This document shows positions 34,719-44,523 of a stretch of DNA of 64,000 nt, piece after piece. A program made the position numbers and the translations under genes. The stretch is taken from the NCBI RefSeq assembly GCF_020531985.1, contig NZ_JAJAVQ010000003.1:62001-126000 (forward strand). The letters run 5' to 3'. Origin of the DNA: Rheinheimera aquimaris. Lineage in GTDB: Bacteria; Pseudomonadota; Gammaproteobacteria; Enterobacterales; Alteromonadaceae. Positions within the stretch are counted from its first letter, which is position 1. Every line of letters begins with the position of its first letter. The notes beneath the pieces are model-generated. The model was given only the letters and a program-made list of their open reading frames with translations, was not told the origin of the DNA and did not search any database.

Positions 34719-36639
34719 TGTCCTGTTTTATCTGTTGTAAAAAGTTTACCGCCTCATCGAGCGAGCGGGTGCGGCGCATCGGCGGCAAACTGGTTAAAAA
34801 TACCTCGCCGTAAGGTTTGGTAACCAGACGGTTATCACAAATGACCATAACGCCTCGGTCGGTCACATCGCGGATCAGCCGTCCGACCCCTTGCTTTAAA
34901 GTGATCACCGCTTGCGGTAGCTGTACTTTGGCAAAAGGGTCCTCACCACGTAAGGCGCAGTCTTCACTACGGGCTTGCAATAATGGCTCGTCAGGCGAGG
35001 CAAACGGCAGCTTGTCGATAATCACGCAGCTGAGAGCATCACCACGCACATCCACACCTTCCCAGAAACTACCAGTGCCCAGCAGCACAGCATTATCCAA
35101 AGTGACAAACTGTTCCAGCAACAGGCGCTTACCTGTGCTGCCCTGCACTAATACCGGTTGGCGCACTAAATCCGGTAATTGTTTCGCAACCAATTGCAGC
35201 ATACGATGGCTGGTAAACAGGAAAAAGCAGCGCCCGTTATTCGCTTCTACCAAGCGCACTGCAATTTGCAGCAGCTGGCGCGCCATGCCCTGCTCATGCG
35301 GCTCGCTCATATACCTGGGTACGCACAGCATCGCCTGTTCACTGTAATTAAACGGGCTTTGCAACAACAACGTTTTTGCACGGGTTAAACCCATTTGCAT
35401 AGTGTAATGTGTAAAGCCGTTATTCACAGACAAGGTGGCTGATGTAAAGATCCAGCTGCGCTCATTTTCAGCAACAATAGTGCTGAATTTATCTGCGATA
35501 CTTAAAGGCGTCAGATGCAAATTAACGTGCAGGCGGGTTGTTTCATACCACAAACTAACGCCGCTTTGCTGCATATCCATTAATTTCAGTAACCTGGCCT
35601 TACACAGCGCTAAACGTTCAAAGGCGTTATCAATCAGATCGCTACGACCAAGGCTGCTTTTCATGACCAGATACAGCATATCGATTGCTTCACTGACACG
35701 GTTCAGCGCAGTTTGCATTGCCGCTTGCTGATAGGCCTCGCGCCAGTTACCACGCGCTGGATCTGTGGCAAACTGCAGCCGCCAGTCTTTAACCAGTTGC
35801 GCTACTTTATCTGCTGTTTTTGCCAGTTGCGGATGATCACGCAGTTCGCTTTTGCAGGCAATATCAATATCGCGGCACAGGTCGAGCAGTAAGCGGCTTG
35901 AAACATTCTCACCAAAATAGTCACTGGCGATATCTGGCAGCTGATGGGCTTCATCAAAAATAATGACATCCATCTGCGGTAGCAATTCGCCAAAGCCGGT
36001 GTCTTTTAATGCCAAATCGGCGAAGAACAAGTGATGGTTTACTACCACCAAATCAGCAGCCTGTGCCTTTTTACGCGCCTTTAGTAAATGACAATCTTCG
36101 TACACCGGACAGTCTTTACCCAGACAATTGTCGGTAGTACTGGTGACATAAGGCAACGCCTTAGAGTCTTCGGCAATGTAGGTCAGCTCACCGATATCAC
36201 CGCTTTGGGTCTCGGCAGACCACTTTTTGATTAGGCTCAGATCCTGGATCAGCTGCTCATCCTGCAGCGGCACATGATTATAATGCTGCTCTAACCGGAA
36301 CAAACATAAATAGTTGCTGCGCCCTTTTAACAGTGCCAATTGCAATGGGCTGGCCAGAGCCTTAACCACCTTAGGCAGATCGCGAAAATACAACTGTTCC
36401 TGCAGATTTTTGGTGCCGGTAGATAATACAACTTTTTTGCCGCTTAGCAGCGCCGGAACCAGATAAGCGTAGGTTTTACCGGTGCCGGTGCCGGCTTCGA
36501 CCACCAAAGCCCCTGGGTGCTCAATCACATCAGCTACCGCCTGCGCCATTTGTAACTGGGCATCACGGGCATTAAAGCCGGCAATGTGTTTTGCTAAGGC
36601 GCCACCAGAGGCAAAAGCACTCGTTACCTGCTTAAGCAT
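34696..36639 (-). CDS. yoaA: DinG/XPD-family ATP-dependent DNA helicase YoaA
   Basis: The 647-residue superfamily 2 helicase unwinds damaged or structured DNA 5'-3'. It has Walker A EAGTGTGKT (48-56), a probable 4Fe-4S ligand set Cys113, Cys173, Cys178 and Cys184, DEAH in IFDEAHQLPD, and the C-terminal GVGRLIRDVTDRGVMVICDNR motif VI. Size and the tsaB linkage favour YoaA over DinG. In E. coli YoaA works with HolC in tolerance of replication damage. Confidence 0.92.
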   Translation of the reverse strand: MLKQVTSAFASGGALAKHIAGFNARDAQLQMAQAVADVIEHPGALVVEAGTGTGKTYAYLVPALLSGKKVVLSTGTKNLQEQLYFRDLPKVVKALASPLQLALLKGRSNYLCLFRLEQHYNHVPLQDEQLIQDLSLIKKWSAETQSGDIGELTYIAEDSKALPYVTSTTDNCLGKDCPVYEDCHLLKARKKAQAADLVVVNHHLFFADLALKDTGFGELLPQMDVIIFDEAHQLPDIASDYFGENVSSRLLLDLCRDIDIACKSELRDHPQLAKTADKVAQLVKDWRLQFATDPARGNWREAYQQAAMQTALNRVSEAIDMLYLVMKSSLGRSDLIDNAFERLALCKARLLKLMDMQQSGVSLWYETTRLHVNLHLTPLSIADKFSTIVAENERSWIFTSATLSVNNGFTHYTMQMGLTRAKTLLLQSPFNYSEQAMLCVPRYMSEPHEQGMARQLLQIAVRLVEANNGRCFFLFTSHRMLQLVAKQLPDLVRQPVLVQGSTGKRLLLEQFVTLDNAVLLGTGSFWEGVDVRGDALSCVIIDKLPFASPDEPLLQARSEDCALRGEDPFAKVQLPQAVITLKQGVGRLIRDVTDRGVMVICDNRLVTKPYGEVFLTSLPPMRRTRSLDEAVNFLQQIKQDNDVDQSK

Positions 36640-36744
36640 AACAGCTCAGGTATGATCGAATAAAAGCGGTGATAAATAACAAAGACAACAGATAGCAACC
36701 GGCAGAAAAAACAGGCCGCTATTATGCCTCAACAACGGCGGATT

Positions 36745-36996
36745 TCAGACAAAAATATCCAGATGACCATCTTTATCAACATGCTGCTCATCTTCGGGTG
36801 TGGTATAGGGGGCATCGGGGTATTCATCCTGACGACGGTCACGCTTACGCTGTGGCCGCTGCAAAATCAGGTATTTCTGCTCGTGCGGTTTAACCGGGCT
36901 CAGCCGTGCCTCTTTAAATACTGGCACAACCTGTTTCGGATCGGGTTCCACCGGCGAGCCGGGTACACGCTGAACAAAGGGCATAAAAGCATCCAT
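36745..36996 (-). CDS. Small acidic-tailed protein, unknown function
   Basis: The 83-residue product begins MDAFMPFVQRVPGSPVEPDP, is Pro- and Lys-rich in the middle (KQVVPVFKEARLSPVKPHEQKYL), and ends in an acidic tail with DEQHVDKDGHLDIFV. ATG 36996 has GGAG six bases ahead; an in-frame GTG one codon earlier is less likely. No signal peptide or membrane segment is present. Low complexity suggests a disordered protein. A long hairpin lies in its leader. I do not recognise the family. Confidence 0.6.
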   Translation of the reverse strand: MDAFMPFVQRVPGSPVEPDPKQVVPVFKEARLSPVKPHEQKYLILQRPQRKRDRRQDEYPDAPYTTPEDEQHVDKDGHLDIFV

Positions 36997-37018
36997 CACA
37001 CTCTCCTGCAGTTACTTC

Positions 37019-37069
37019 CTCTTATCGGCAACAGAGCGGTAAGCTTTAACGCCCTGTTAACGATAAGAG
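37019..37069. repeat. Long imperfect hairpin between the M24 peptidase and the small protein gene
   Basis: CTCTTATCG (37019-37027) pairs with CGATAAGAG (37061-37069). Inside it AACAG (37030-37034) pairs with CTGTT (37054-37058), and GCG pairs with CGC around an 11-base loop. A 2x2 mismatch separates the outer and middle stems. There is no T run, so it may be a leader structure or a REP-like palindrome. Confidence 0.55.
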
Positions 37070-37109
37070 TACGTTGCCACTGACAAGTTCAGACGATATA
37101 CCGCAAGGC

Positions 37110-38318
37110 TCAGCCAAATGGTTGTTCAATATCCACTGCAGGTTCAGTAAACCAGCGCGGTCCCTGCTCTGTCATATAAAAATGGTCTTCAAGCCGCACG
37201 CCAAACTCGCCCGGCAACACCAGCATAGGTTCATTGCTAAAGCACATGCCCGTCGCCAGTTCTGTGGTATTTCCTTCAACCAGATAAGGCCATTCGTGTA
37301 TGTCGAGCCCGATACCGTGCCCGGTACGATGGGGTAGCCCCGGCAAGTTATAATCCGGACCGTAACCTTGCTGCTGCAAATAACCACGCGCTGCGCGGTC
37401 AACCTGCTGACAGGCTATACCGTTTCTGGCTGCAGCAAAAGCGGCTTGCTGGGCATGTTTTTCATGCTGCCACACCGTGCGCTGGCGCTCATTCGCCTTA
37501 CCAAAAACATAGCTTCGGGTAATGTCAGATAAGTAACCATGCACACGGCAACCGGTGTCGATCAGTACCATATCGTTATCAGACAGTGTTTTGGGGTGCG
37601 CTACGCCATGTGGGTACGCGGTATCTTCGCCAAACAAGACGATACAAAAATACGACCCCGAGGCAGCCCCCACTTTTTTGTGTGCCAGATGAATAAACTC
37701 GGTTACCTCGATGGTGCTAATGCCGTCATATAAAATACTGGCAGCGGCTTTATGTACCGCCAGCGTCATATCCATTGCTGTTTGCATCAGAGCCAGTTCT
37801 GCTGCCGATTTGTGCATCCTGCACGACGCAGTAACAGGGCGTGCATTGGAAATCCGCAGGTTCGGTAAATGTTGCTGCAAACCATCGGCAATGAAAAACT
37901 GCGCACTTTCATCCAGCGCCAATTTTGCCTGTTCACCAAAGCGTTCTCTGATCCGCTGCGCGCATAACGCATAAGGGTCATCATGCTCTTGCCAGCTGAG
38001 TACCTCACCTTTAATAAGCATCAGCGGTGCGATACTGCCAATTTCAAAATGCGGAATAACATAAATCAGCGAACCATCAGCAAACAACAGCGCGGCCACT
38101 AAGCGCTCGCTCGCATACCAGTCTACACCCGTGAAGTAACGCAAATTAGTACCGGCGTTCAGCAACATGACATCTGATTGCTGCTTTGCCATTAAGCCAA
38201 GCGCTTTATCAATACGCCGCTGATATTCATCTACTGCTATCGGCCTGACATTTGCGGTCATATCATCTAACTGTGCTAACGCCTGCTCTGTGGTTAAGCC
38301 ACCAATACCTTTCGCCAT
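37110..38318 (-). CDS. M24 family metallopeptidase (Xaa-Pro aminopeptidase/prolidase-like)
   Basis: The 402-residue protein has an N-terminal creatinase-like domain (about 1-170) and a C-terminal pita-bread domain. The dinuclear metal ligands are visible: Asp in IDTGCRVHGYLSDITRS (two Asp), His in LPHRTGHGIGLDIHE, Glu in SNEPMLVLPGE and Glu in VRLEDHFYMTE. It should cleave dipeptides or N-terminal residues next to proline. Related M24 enzymes hydrolyse ectoine, so the substrate is open. No signal peptide, hence cytoplasmic. It reads away from the his operon. Confidence 0.87.
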   Translation of the reverse strand: MAKGIGGLTTEQALAQLDDMTANVRPIAVDEYQRRIDKALGLMAKQQSDVMLLNAGTNLRYFTGVDWYASERLVAALLFADGSLIYVIPHFEIGSIAPLMLIKGEVLSWQEHDDPYALCAQRIRERFGEQAKLALDESAQFFIADGLQQHLPNLRISNARPVTASCRMHKSAAELALMQTAMDMTLAVHKAAASILYDGISTIEVTEFIHLAHKKVGAASGSYFCIVLFGEDTAYPHGVAHPKTLSDNDMVLIDTGCRVHGYLSDITRSYVFGKANERQRTVWQHEKHAQQAAFAAARNGIACQQVDRAARGYLQQQGYGPDYNLPGLPHRTGHGIGLDIHEWPYLVEGNTTELATGMCFSNEPMLVLPGEFGVRLEDHFYMTEQGPRWFTEPAVDIEQPFG

Positions 38319-38520
38319 TATATCCCCAGGGTATTTTTATCTGTTGAATGGAAGTAGTTCAGTATACTCCCGACATCAGGCTGATGAAACCAGCCCAGCC
38401 AACCAAGATGACTATACAACTTGACCACAATTTAACCAAACAAGCCCAAAGTCCAGACCGCCAACAATAATTATTTTCCTGCCTGAGTAGTCGAGATAAT
38501 ATAAAATCATTAAATATCAG

Positions 38521-38544
38521 AGAATTAAATTCTATCTAGAATTT
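38521..38544. promoter_or_regulatory. AT-rich repeated palindrome upstream of the his leader
   Basis: AGAAT-TAA-type and AAATTCT-ATCT-AGAATTT inverted repeats overlap at 38521-38544, so the half-site AGAAT occurs three times with alternating orientation. It lies about 80 bases before the his leader peptide, around the upstream edge of the likely promoter. Candidate operator or UP-type element. The 305-base gap between the M24 gene and the leader otherwise holds only AT-rich sequence with a TATAAC (38594-38599) as possible -10. Confidence 0.4.
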
Positions 38545-38623
38545 AAACAAGGTGAATTTCTACTTGATGTTTTTAATTAGCACAGGTAAGTTGTATAACA
38601 TCTTAATCAGCAAGAATTGCAAA

Positions 38624-38662
38624 ATGAACAACGTCACTGTACTGCATCATCATAGCGACTAG
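38624..38662 (+). CDS. hisL: his operon leader peptide
   Basis: ATG 38624 to TAG 38662 encodes the 12-residue peptide [12 protein letters not shown] with three consecutive CAT histidine codons. Followed by alternative hairpins and a T-tailed terminator before hisG, it has the exact layout of a his attenuation leader. Ribosome stalling at the His codons when charged tRNA-His is scarce would disfavour the terminator. E. coli has seven His codons, so control here may be less steep. Confidence 0.82.
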   Translation: MNNVTVLHHHSD

Positions 38663-38752
38663 CCGTCCGGATAATTCGGAGGGCTAATTTCTGGCGCTCC
38701 GGTGGTACAGCAACACATCAACCCCGAGCCCAGGCCCGGGGTTTTTGTTTTT
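38660..38752 (+). promoter_or_regulatory. his attenuator: competing hairpins and terminator
   Basis: An early hairpin pairs TAGCC and TCCG (38660-38669) with CGGA and GGCTA (38677-38686). The CGGAG at 38677-38681 can instead pair with CTCCG (38697-38701), an alternative fold. The terminator stem is CCCCG (38722-38726) with CGGGG (38737-38741), with an inner GC-rich extension, followed by TTTTTGTTTTT. The mutually exclusive pairings and the adjacent leader peptide identify a transcription attenuator. Confidence 0.82.
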
Positions 38753-38790
38753 ATGCTTTATACAATTTAATTATCGTCACGGAGACCAAT

Positions 38791-39699
38791 ATGAGTCCGG
38801 CAACTGAATCAAAACGTTTACGCATCGCCATGCAGAAATCCGGCCGTTTGTCGGTCGACTCGCAAGCCCTGCTGACCAGCTGTGGGTTAAAAATCAACCT
38901 GCGCGAACAACGGCTGATTGCGCATGTCGAAAATATGGACATCGATATTCTGCGGGTGCGTGATGACGATATTCCTGGCCTGGTGATGGACGGAGTTTGT
39001 GATCTGGGTATTGTTGGCGAAAACGTACTGGAAGAAGAGTCACTGCAGCGCAAACTGGATAACGACAGTTTTGATTACACTGTACTAAAACGGCTGGATT
39101 TTGGCGGTTGCCGCTTATCGATAGCCGTGCCACAGGAAGAAAACTACACCGGCGCTGCCTCATTAGACGGTAAAACCATCGCCACCACTTACCCACGTTT
39201 GCTGGGGCGCTACTTAAAGCAGCAAGGCGTTAATGCCCGTATCGTGAATTTAAAAGGCTCAGTCGAAGTGGCACCACGCGCCGGGCTGGCCGATGCTATC
39301 TGTGATCTTGTCTCTACCGGCGCCACACTGGAAGCCAATGGCTTAAAAGAAGTCGAAGTGATTTACCGCAGTAAAGCGGTGCTTATTCAGCGTAAGGGCT
39401 TAAGCGATGAGCGCCAGCTCAAGCTAATCAACAAACTAATGCCACGCATTAACGGCGTAATGCAAGCTAATGAAAGTAAATACATTATGCTGCATGCGCC
39501 ACGCACTCGACTGGATGAGGTTATCGCGCTGCTGCCAGGTGCGGAAAACCCGACCATGCTTCCGCTGGCCGGCAACGATGAGATGGTAGCCATACATGTG
39601 GTCAGCAGTGAAACCCTGTTTTGGGAAACCATGGAGCAGTTAAAAGCGCTGGGCGCCAGCTCCATCTTAGTGCTGCCAATTGAAAAGATGATGGAGTAA
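38791..39699 (+). CDS. hisG: ATP phosphoribosyltransferase
   Basis: HisG commits ATP and PRPP to histidine synthesis and is feedback-inhibited by histidine. The 302-residue long form includes [13 protein letters not shown] at the N-terminus, the PRPP-binding [13 protein letters not shown] segment, and a C-terminal ACT-like regulatory domain (about 225-302). Length matches the homohexameric HisG_L type that needs no HisZ. GGAGACC precedes ATG 38791, 39 bases after the attenuator. Confidence 0.96.
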   Translation: MSPATESKRLRIAMQKSGRLSVDSQALLTSCGLKINLREQRLIAHVENMDIDILRVRDDDIPGLVMDGVCDLGIVGENVLEEESLQRKLDNDSFDYTVLKRLDFGGCRLSIAVPQEENYTGAASLDGKTIATTYPRLLGRYLKQQGVNARIVNLKGSVEVAPRAGLADAICDLVSTGATLEANGLKEVEVIYRSKAVLIQRKGLSDERQLKLINKLMPRINGVMQANESKYIMLHAPRTRLDEVIALLPGAENPTMLPLAGNDEMVAIHVVSSETLFWETMEQLKALGASSILVLPIEKMME

Positions 39700-39701
39700 C
39701 C

Positions 39702-41021
39702 ATGAGCCGCGTGATTGATTGGGCTTCGTTATCTGACGCCGGGCAACAGGCCGCTCTGGCACGGCCGGCACTTGCGGATTCGGCATCCTTAAGTACGCAG
39801 GTAGCAGAGATTATCCGCAATGTTCGTGCGAACGGCGATGCGGCGCTACGTGCCTGCAGCCAGCAGTTTGATGGCCTGGAGAGCAACCCGATAGCGCTAA
39901 GCACGACGGTAAAGCAAGCGCAGCTGGCAAAGCTATTGCCAGAGCGTAAAGCCGCTATTGAGCTGGCGTACGACAATATTCGCAAGTTTCACGCTGCCCA
40001 GTTGCCGCGTGATATCGAAGTAGAAACCAGTACCGGTGTTATGTGCCAGCTAAAAAGCCGCGCCATAGCTGCGGTCGGTTTGTATATCCCTGGTGGCAGT
40101 GCGCCACTGCCCTCCACGGTACTGATGCTGGGTGTGCCGGCACAGTTAGCCGGTTGCGAGCGCATAGTGCTGGTAACACCGCCTGGCAAGCCAGCTGCAG
40201 GCGATATCGCGCCGGAGATTCTGTATGCGGCAGAGCTTTGTGGCATCAGCGAGATTTACACCATCGGCGGCGCACAAGCGATAGCGGCACTAGCCTATGG
40301 TACTGAAACCATAACCAAAGTGGATAAAATCTTCGGCCCGGGTAATCGTTATGTTACTGAAGCCAAACAGCAGGTGAGCCAAGATGCCAAAGGCGCACAA
40401 ATAGATATGCCGGCCGGCCCGTCGGAGGTGCTGGTACTGGCCGATAACAGCGCCAATGCAGCCTTTGTCGCTGCCGACTTGTTATCTCAAGCCGAACACG
40501 GCCCGGACTCACAAGTGATCTTAGTCAGTGACAGCAGCGGTTTAATTGCCGCTGTACAGGCAGAAGTGGCCAGCCAGCTCTCGCAACTGCCACGCAAAGA
40601 TATTGCAGAGGCCGCACTTAGCCACAGCCGCTATATTTTAACCGCCGATTTAGCCCAGGCGGTGACGGTAACAAATGCCTACGCGCCGGAGCATTTAATT
40701 GTGCAAACAGCCTGCGATGATGAGCTGGTAGCGCAATTTAACAGCGCCGCCAGTATCTTTGTCGGCAAATGGACGCCAGAGTCTGCCGGTGACTACGCCA
40801 GCGGTACCAACCATGTGCTGCCCACCTATGGTTACAGCAAAACGGTATCCAGCTTATCGCTGGCCGATTTTTACCGCCGCTTTACGGTGCAAAAGCTAAG
40901 CGCACAGGGCATGCGTAATATCGGCCCGGCCATTGTCACGCTGGCACAAGCCGAAAGCCTGGACGCGCACGCCAATGCAGTGCGGCTACGTCTGGCAGAA
41001 CTCACAACTATTGAAGGTTAA
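39702..41021 (+). CDS. hisD: Histidinol dehydrogenase
   Basis: HisD performs the last two oxidations from L-histidinol to L-histidine with NAD+ and zinc. The 439-residue protein has the signature IDMPAGPSEVLVLADNSANAAFVAADLLSQAEHG, the LYIPGGSAPLPSTV loop, and GTNHVLPT near the C-terminus. It follows hisG after two bases. Full length for the family. Confidence 0.96.
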   Translation: MSRVIDWASLSDAGQQAALARPALADSASLSTQVAEIIRNVRANGDAALRACSQQFDGLESNPIALSTTVKQAQLAKLLPERKAAIELAYDNIRKFHAAQLPRDIEVETSTGVMCQLKSRAIAAVGLYIPGGSAPLPSTVLMLGVPAQLAGCERIVLVTPPGKPAAGDIAPEILYAAELCGISEIYTIGGAQAIAALAYGTETITKVDKIFGPGNRYVTEAKQQVSQDAKGAQIDMPAGPSEVLVLADNSANAAFVAADLLSQAEHGPDSQVILVSDSSGLIAAVQAEVASQLSQLPRKDIAEAALSHSRYILTADLAQAVTVTNAYAPEHLIVQTACDDELVAQFNSAASIFVGKWTPESAGDYASGTNHVLPTYGYSKTVSSLSLADFYRRFTVQKLSAQGMRNIGPAIVTLAQAESLDAHANAVRLRLAELTTIEG

Positions 41022-41028
41022 GCACAAG

Positions 41029-42129
41029 ATGGCAAACTCAACCCCAACTGGCGTATATAACCTGGCCAGACAAATTGTAAAAGACCTCGTGCCTTACGCC
41101 TCGGCGCGCAGCAGCATGAGTGGCGGTGCTGTCTGGCTTAACGCCAATGAAAATGCCTTAGCACCAAGCTATCAGCTGGATGGCACTTTTAACCGCTATC
41201 CATCCTGTCAGCCAAAAGCGGTAATTAATGCTTATGCCGACTATGCCGGTGTATCACCCGAGCAGGTACTGGTAAGCCGCGGCGCCGATGAAGGCATTGA
41301 GCTTTTGATCAGAAGCTTCTGCGAACCGAAACAGGACAGCATTACCATTTGCCCGCCAACCTATGGTATGTATGCGATAAGCGCTGAGAGCAACCAAACG
41401 GCTGTGAATAAAGTGCTGCTGATTAACAACGAGCAGCTGGATTTAGCCGGTATTTTTGCCACCAGCCCTAAGCTGGTGTTTATCTGCAGCCCGAATAACC
41501 CGACCGGCGATTTGATCCCGCGTGAGCAAATTATTGCTGTACTTGAGCATTTCGCCGGCAAAGCCCTGGTGGTGGTGGATGAAGCCTATATTGAGTTTGC
41601 ACCTGAAGCGACGCTGGCCAATGAACTGGCTAACTACCCGCATTTAGTTATTTTACGCACCTTATCTAAAGCCTTTGGTCTGGCCGGGCTGCGCTGCGGT
41701 TTCGCGCTAGCAGCACCGGAGGTGATAAACGCACTTAAAAAAATGATCGCCCCCTACCCGATCGCCGAGCCGGTGGCACAAATTGCCGCCCAGGCGTTAT
41801 CGAAAGCCGGTATTACGCAAATGCAGCAAAGCGTGGCGACAATAAACGCGCTTCGGCAGCAGTTTATCGCCTTTGCCAAATCACAAACTGGCGTAAAAAA
41901 GGTCTGGCCGAGCAATGCTAACTATGTGCTTTTGCAGGTTGCAAACGCCGCAGATTGCGTAAGCAGCCTTATTAAAAGCGATATTTTAATCCGCAATCAG
42001 TCCAGTCAGTTGGGCTTATCTGAAGTGGTGCGGATTTCCATTGGCAACGCCGATGAAATGCAGCGCCTGACACAGGCGATGCAGCAGTATTTTTCTAATA
42101 CCGATAGCAAAGAGAGAGTAAGCGCATGA
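41029..42129 (+). CDS. hisC: Histidinol-phosphate aminotransferase
   Basis: HisC is a PLP enzyme converting imidazole acetol phosphate to histidinol phosphate. The 366-residue protein shows the fold-type I pattern: [22 protein letters not shown] and the PLP-Lys in [19 protein letters not shown] 41029 is chosen because an in-frame upstream start (40933) lies inside hisD and precedes the family N-terminus by 32 residues. It follows the hisD stop by seven bases and overlaps hisB by ATGA. Confidence 0.95.
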   Translation: MANSTPTGVYNLARQIVKDLVPYASARSSMSGGAVWLNANENALAPSYQLDGTFNRYPSCQPKAVINAYADYAGVSPEQVLVSRGADEGIELLIRSFCEPKQDSITICPPTYGMYAISAESNQTAVNKVLLINNEQLDLAGIFATSPKLVFICSPNNPTGDLIPREQIIAVLEHFAGKALVVVDEAYIEFAPEATLANELANYPHLVILRTLSKAFGLAGLRCGFALAAPEVINALKKMIAPYPIAEPVAQIAAQALSKAGITQMQQSVATINALRQQFIAFAKSQTGVKKVWPSNANYVLLQVANAADCVSSLIKSDILIRNQSSQLGLSEVVRISIGNADEMQRLTQAMQQYFSNTDSKERVSA

Positions 42130-43196
42130 GTGGCCTGCCTATTTTATTTATCGACCGCGACGGCACCATGGTTGAAGAGCCGCCAATTGACAAGCAGCTC
42201 GACAGCCTGGAAAAGCTGGCCTATGAGCCGGGCTTAGTGCCTGCGCTGCTAAAACTGCAGGCCGCTGGCTACCGTTTAGTGATGGTGACCAATCAGGATG
42301 GTCTGGGTACCGATAGCTTCCCGCGTGACACCTTTGATGCGCCGCACGATAAGATGATGCAACTGCTGACCTCGCAAGGCATTATTTTTGACGATGTGCT
42401 GATTTGCCCGCACTTTGAACGTGATAACTGCAGCTGCCGTAAGCCTAAACTGGGTTTGGTTAAAGAGTACCTGCAGCAGGGCAAAATCGACTTTACTAAT
42501 TCCTACGTGATTGGCGATCGTATTACCGATGTGCAACTGGCCGAGAACATGGGCCTGCCGGCGTTTCAGTATAACCGCGACAGCTTAGGCTGGGCGCACA
42601 TCACCAAACAACTGCTAAGTCGTGGCCGCAAAGCGACAGTTCGCCGCACCACGCGTGAGACCGATATTGAAATCAGTGTCGATCTGGATACCAGCGGCAA
42701 TAACAGCTTTAACACCGGCGTCGGCTTTTTCGATCATATGCTGGAGCAAATTGCCACCCACGGCGGCTTTTCACTGCAGGTAAAGGTTGAAGGTGACTTA
42801 CACATCGACGATCACCACAGTGTAGAAGATACGGCACTGGCACTGGGCCAGGCACTAAAACAAGCTTTGGGCAACAAACGCGGCATTAACCGTTTTGGCT
42901 TTGTACTGCCGATGGATGAATGCCGCGCTGAATGTGTACTGGATTTATCCGGCCGACCGCTGTTTGTGTTTAATGGCGAGCTGGGCGAAGGTGCTGTTGG
43001 CGGTTTGAACCTGGAGATGGTACCGCACTTTTTCCGCTCGTTAAGCGATGCCATGCTGATGACGCTGCACTTAAGCATTACGCCAGGTAACAAACACCAT
43101 ATGGTAGAGGGCTTATTTAAAGCCTTTGGCCGCGCGCTGCGTCAGGCCATTACCGTATCGGGTGAAGCATTACCCAGCTCAAAAGGGGTACTGTGA
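42126..43196 (+). CDS. hisB: Bifunctional histidinol-phosphatase/imidazoleglycerol-phosphate dehydratase
   Basis: The 356-residue fusion has an N-terminal HAD phosphatase (about 1-165) with the nucleophile motif DRDGT (10-14) and a Cys-rich zinc loop [15 protein letters not shown]. The C-terminal dehydratase (about 168-356) has [12 protein letters not shown] manganese histidines and [13 protein letters not shown]. This fused form is typical of gammaproteobacteria. Its ATG overlaps the hisC stop and its TGA overlaps the hisH ATG. Confidence 0.96.
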   Translation: MSGLPILFIDRDGTMVEEPPIDKQLDSLEKLAYEPGLVPALLKLQAAGYRLVMVTNQDGLGTDSFPRDTFDAPHDKMMQLLTSQGIIFDDVLICPHFERDNCSCRKPKLGLVKEYLQQGKIDFTNSYVIGDRITDVQLAENMGLPAFQYNRDSLGWAHITKQLLSRGRKATVRRTTRETDIEISVDLDTSGNNSFNTGVGFFDHMLEQIATHGGFSLQVKVEGDLHIDDHHSVEDTALALGQALKQALGNKRGINRFGFVLPMDECRAECVLDLSGRPLFVFNGELGEGAVGGLNLEMVPHFFRSLSDAMLMTLHLSITPGNKHHMVEGLFKAFGRALRQAITVSGEALPSSKGVL

Positions 43197-43789
43197 TGCA
43201 ACTGGTGATTGTTGATACCGGCTGTGCCAATATCAGCTCGGTGTATTTTGCCTTCAAACGTTTGGGCGTTGACGCCAGCATCAGCCGCGATGGCAAGGTA
43301 ATAAAAGCGGCCGACAAGGTGCTACTGCCCGGTGTTGGCACAGCGCACAACGCTATGGCCAAGCTGCAACAGGCGGAACTGATTGACACGCTGCAACAGC
43401 TGCAACAACCGCTGCTGGGTATTTGCCTGGGTATGCAAATGCTTACTGCGCACAGCATGGAAGGTGATGTGCCATGCTTGAACCTTATCCCATCTGAAGT
43501 GCTACCGATGCAAAGCGCCGGCCTGCGCTTGCCGCATATGGGTTGGAACACACTGCATAGCATCAGCGAGCACCCGTTAATGCACGGCTTTTCTGTCATA
43601 GACTATGTGTATTTTGTGCACAGCTTTGCCGTTGCGCCCGACGCGTACAGTCTGGCGCAATGTCATTACGGTAATGATTTTGCCGCTGTAATTGGCAAAG
43701 ACAATGTCGCTGGCGCACAGTTTCATCCCGAGCGCTCAGGTAAAACCGGCGCACGTTTATTACAGAATTTTCTGGAGTGGCAATTATGA
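43196..43789 (+). CDS. hisH: Imidazole glycerol phosphate synthase, glutaminase subunit
   Basis: HisH hydrolyses glutamine and channels ammonia to HisF. The 197-residue protein has the class I amidotransferase triad Cys77 in GICLGMQ, His177 and Glu179 in [12 protein letters not shown] 43196 shares a base with the hisB stop (TGATG), preferred to an in-frame GTG one codon earlier. AAAGGGG upstream is the ribosome site. Confidence 0.95.
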   Translation: MQLVIVDTGCANISSVYFAFKRLGVDASISRDGKVIKAADKVLLPGVGTAHNAMAKLQQAELIDTLQQLQQPLLGICLGMQMLTAHSMEGDVPCLNLIPSEVLPMQSAGLRLPHMGWNTLHSISEHPLMHGFSVIDYVYFVHSFAVAPDAYSLAQCHYGNDFAAVIGKDNVAGAQFHPERSGKTGARLLQNFLEWQL

Positions 43790-44523
43790 TTATCCCCGCC
43801 ATCGATTTAATTGACGGCAATGTGGTGCGCTTGTACCAGGGTCGCTACGACAACACCACTCAATATGACTTTAGCCCTATAAGCTTGCGTAACCAATACG
43901 CCCAGGCCGGTGCAGACTGGCTGCACATTGTTGATTTATCCGGTGCTAAAGATGCCACTAAACGTCAGCTTAAACTGTTAACTGAGCTGATGACCGCTTC
44001 ACCTTTACATATTCAGGTCGGCGGTGGCGTGCGCAGCGAGCAGGATGTGATTGATTTACTTGATGCCGGTGCCGGTCGTGTGGTGATTGGCAGTTTAGCT
44101 ATACGCCAGAGCGAGCTGGTGCAAAGCTGGGTGCGCAAATACGGCGGCGAACACATCGTGCTGGCATTGGATGTCGCCATTAATGATAAAGGCGAGAAAA
44201 CCCTGCCCTCGCATGGTTGGATTGAACAATCGAACATTACCCTGGAGCAGGTGCTGAACGGTTATATCGCAGCCGGTGCCAAACATGTGCTTTGTACCGA
44301 TATAAGTAAAGATGGCACCCTAACCGGCTCTAATGTCACGCTGTACAAAGAGCTGGCCAGCAAATATCCGCAAATTCAGTGGCAAGCCTCTGGTGGCATT
44401 GGCAAGCTGGATGATATCCGCGCGTTAATTGGTAGCGGCGTAGCGGGCGTTATTTTGGGCCGATCATTACTGGAAGGTAAATTTACCCTTGAGGAGGCCA
44501 TTGCATGCTGGCAAAACGGTTAA
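43786..44523 (+). CDS. hisA: ProFAR isomerase
   Basis: HisA is a TIM-barrel isomerase opening the ribose ring of ProFAR. The 245-residue form beginning [16 protein letters not shown] matches the family start; an in-frame GTG at 43777 would add three residues. The phosphate-binding repeats are [11 protein letters not shown] and [11 protein letters not shown], and the catalytic Asp residues lie in AIDLIDG and [14 protein letters not shown] overlap with hisH. Confidence 0.95.
   Translation: MIIPAIDLIDGNVVRLYQGRYDNTTQYDFSPISLRNQYAQAGADWLHIVDLSGAKDATKRQLKLLTELMTASPLHIQVGGGVRSEQDVIDLLDAGAGRVVIGSLAIRQSELVQSWVRKYGGEHIVLALDVAINDKGEKTLPSHGWIEQSNITLEQVLNGYIAAGAKHVLCTDISKDGTLTGSNVTLYKELASKYPQIQWQASGGIGKLDDIRALIGSGVAGVILGRSLLEGKFTLEEAIACWQNG

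Noticed and set aside
36724..37083. Plus-strand frame of 119 codons opposite the small acidic-tailed gene
   Set aside because: It lacks a ribosome site and is antisense to a frame with a good one; its hydrophobic start looks like complement artefact.
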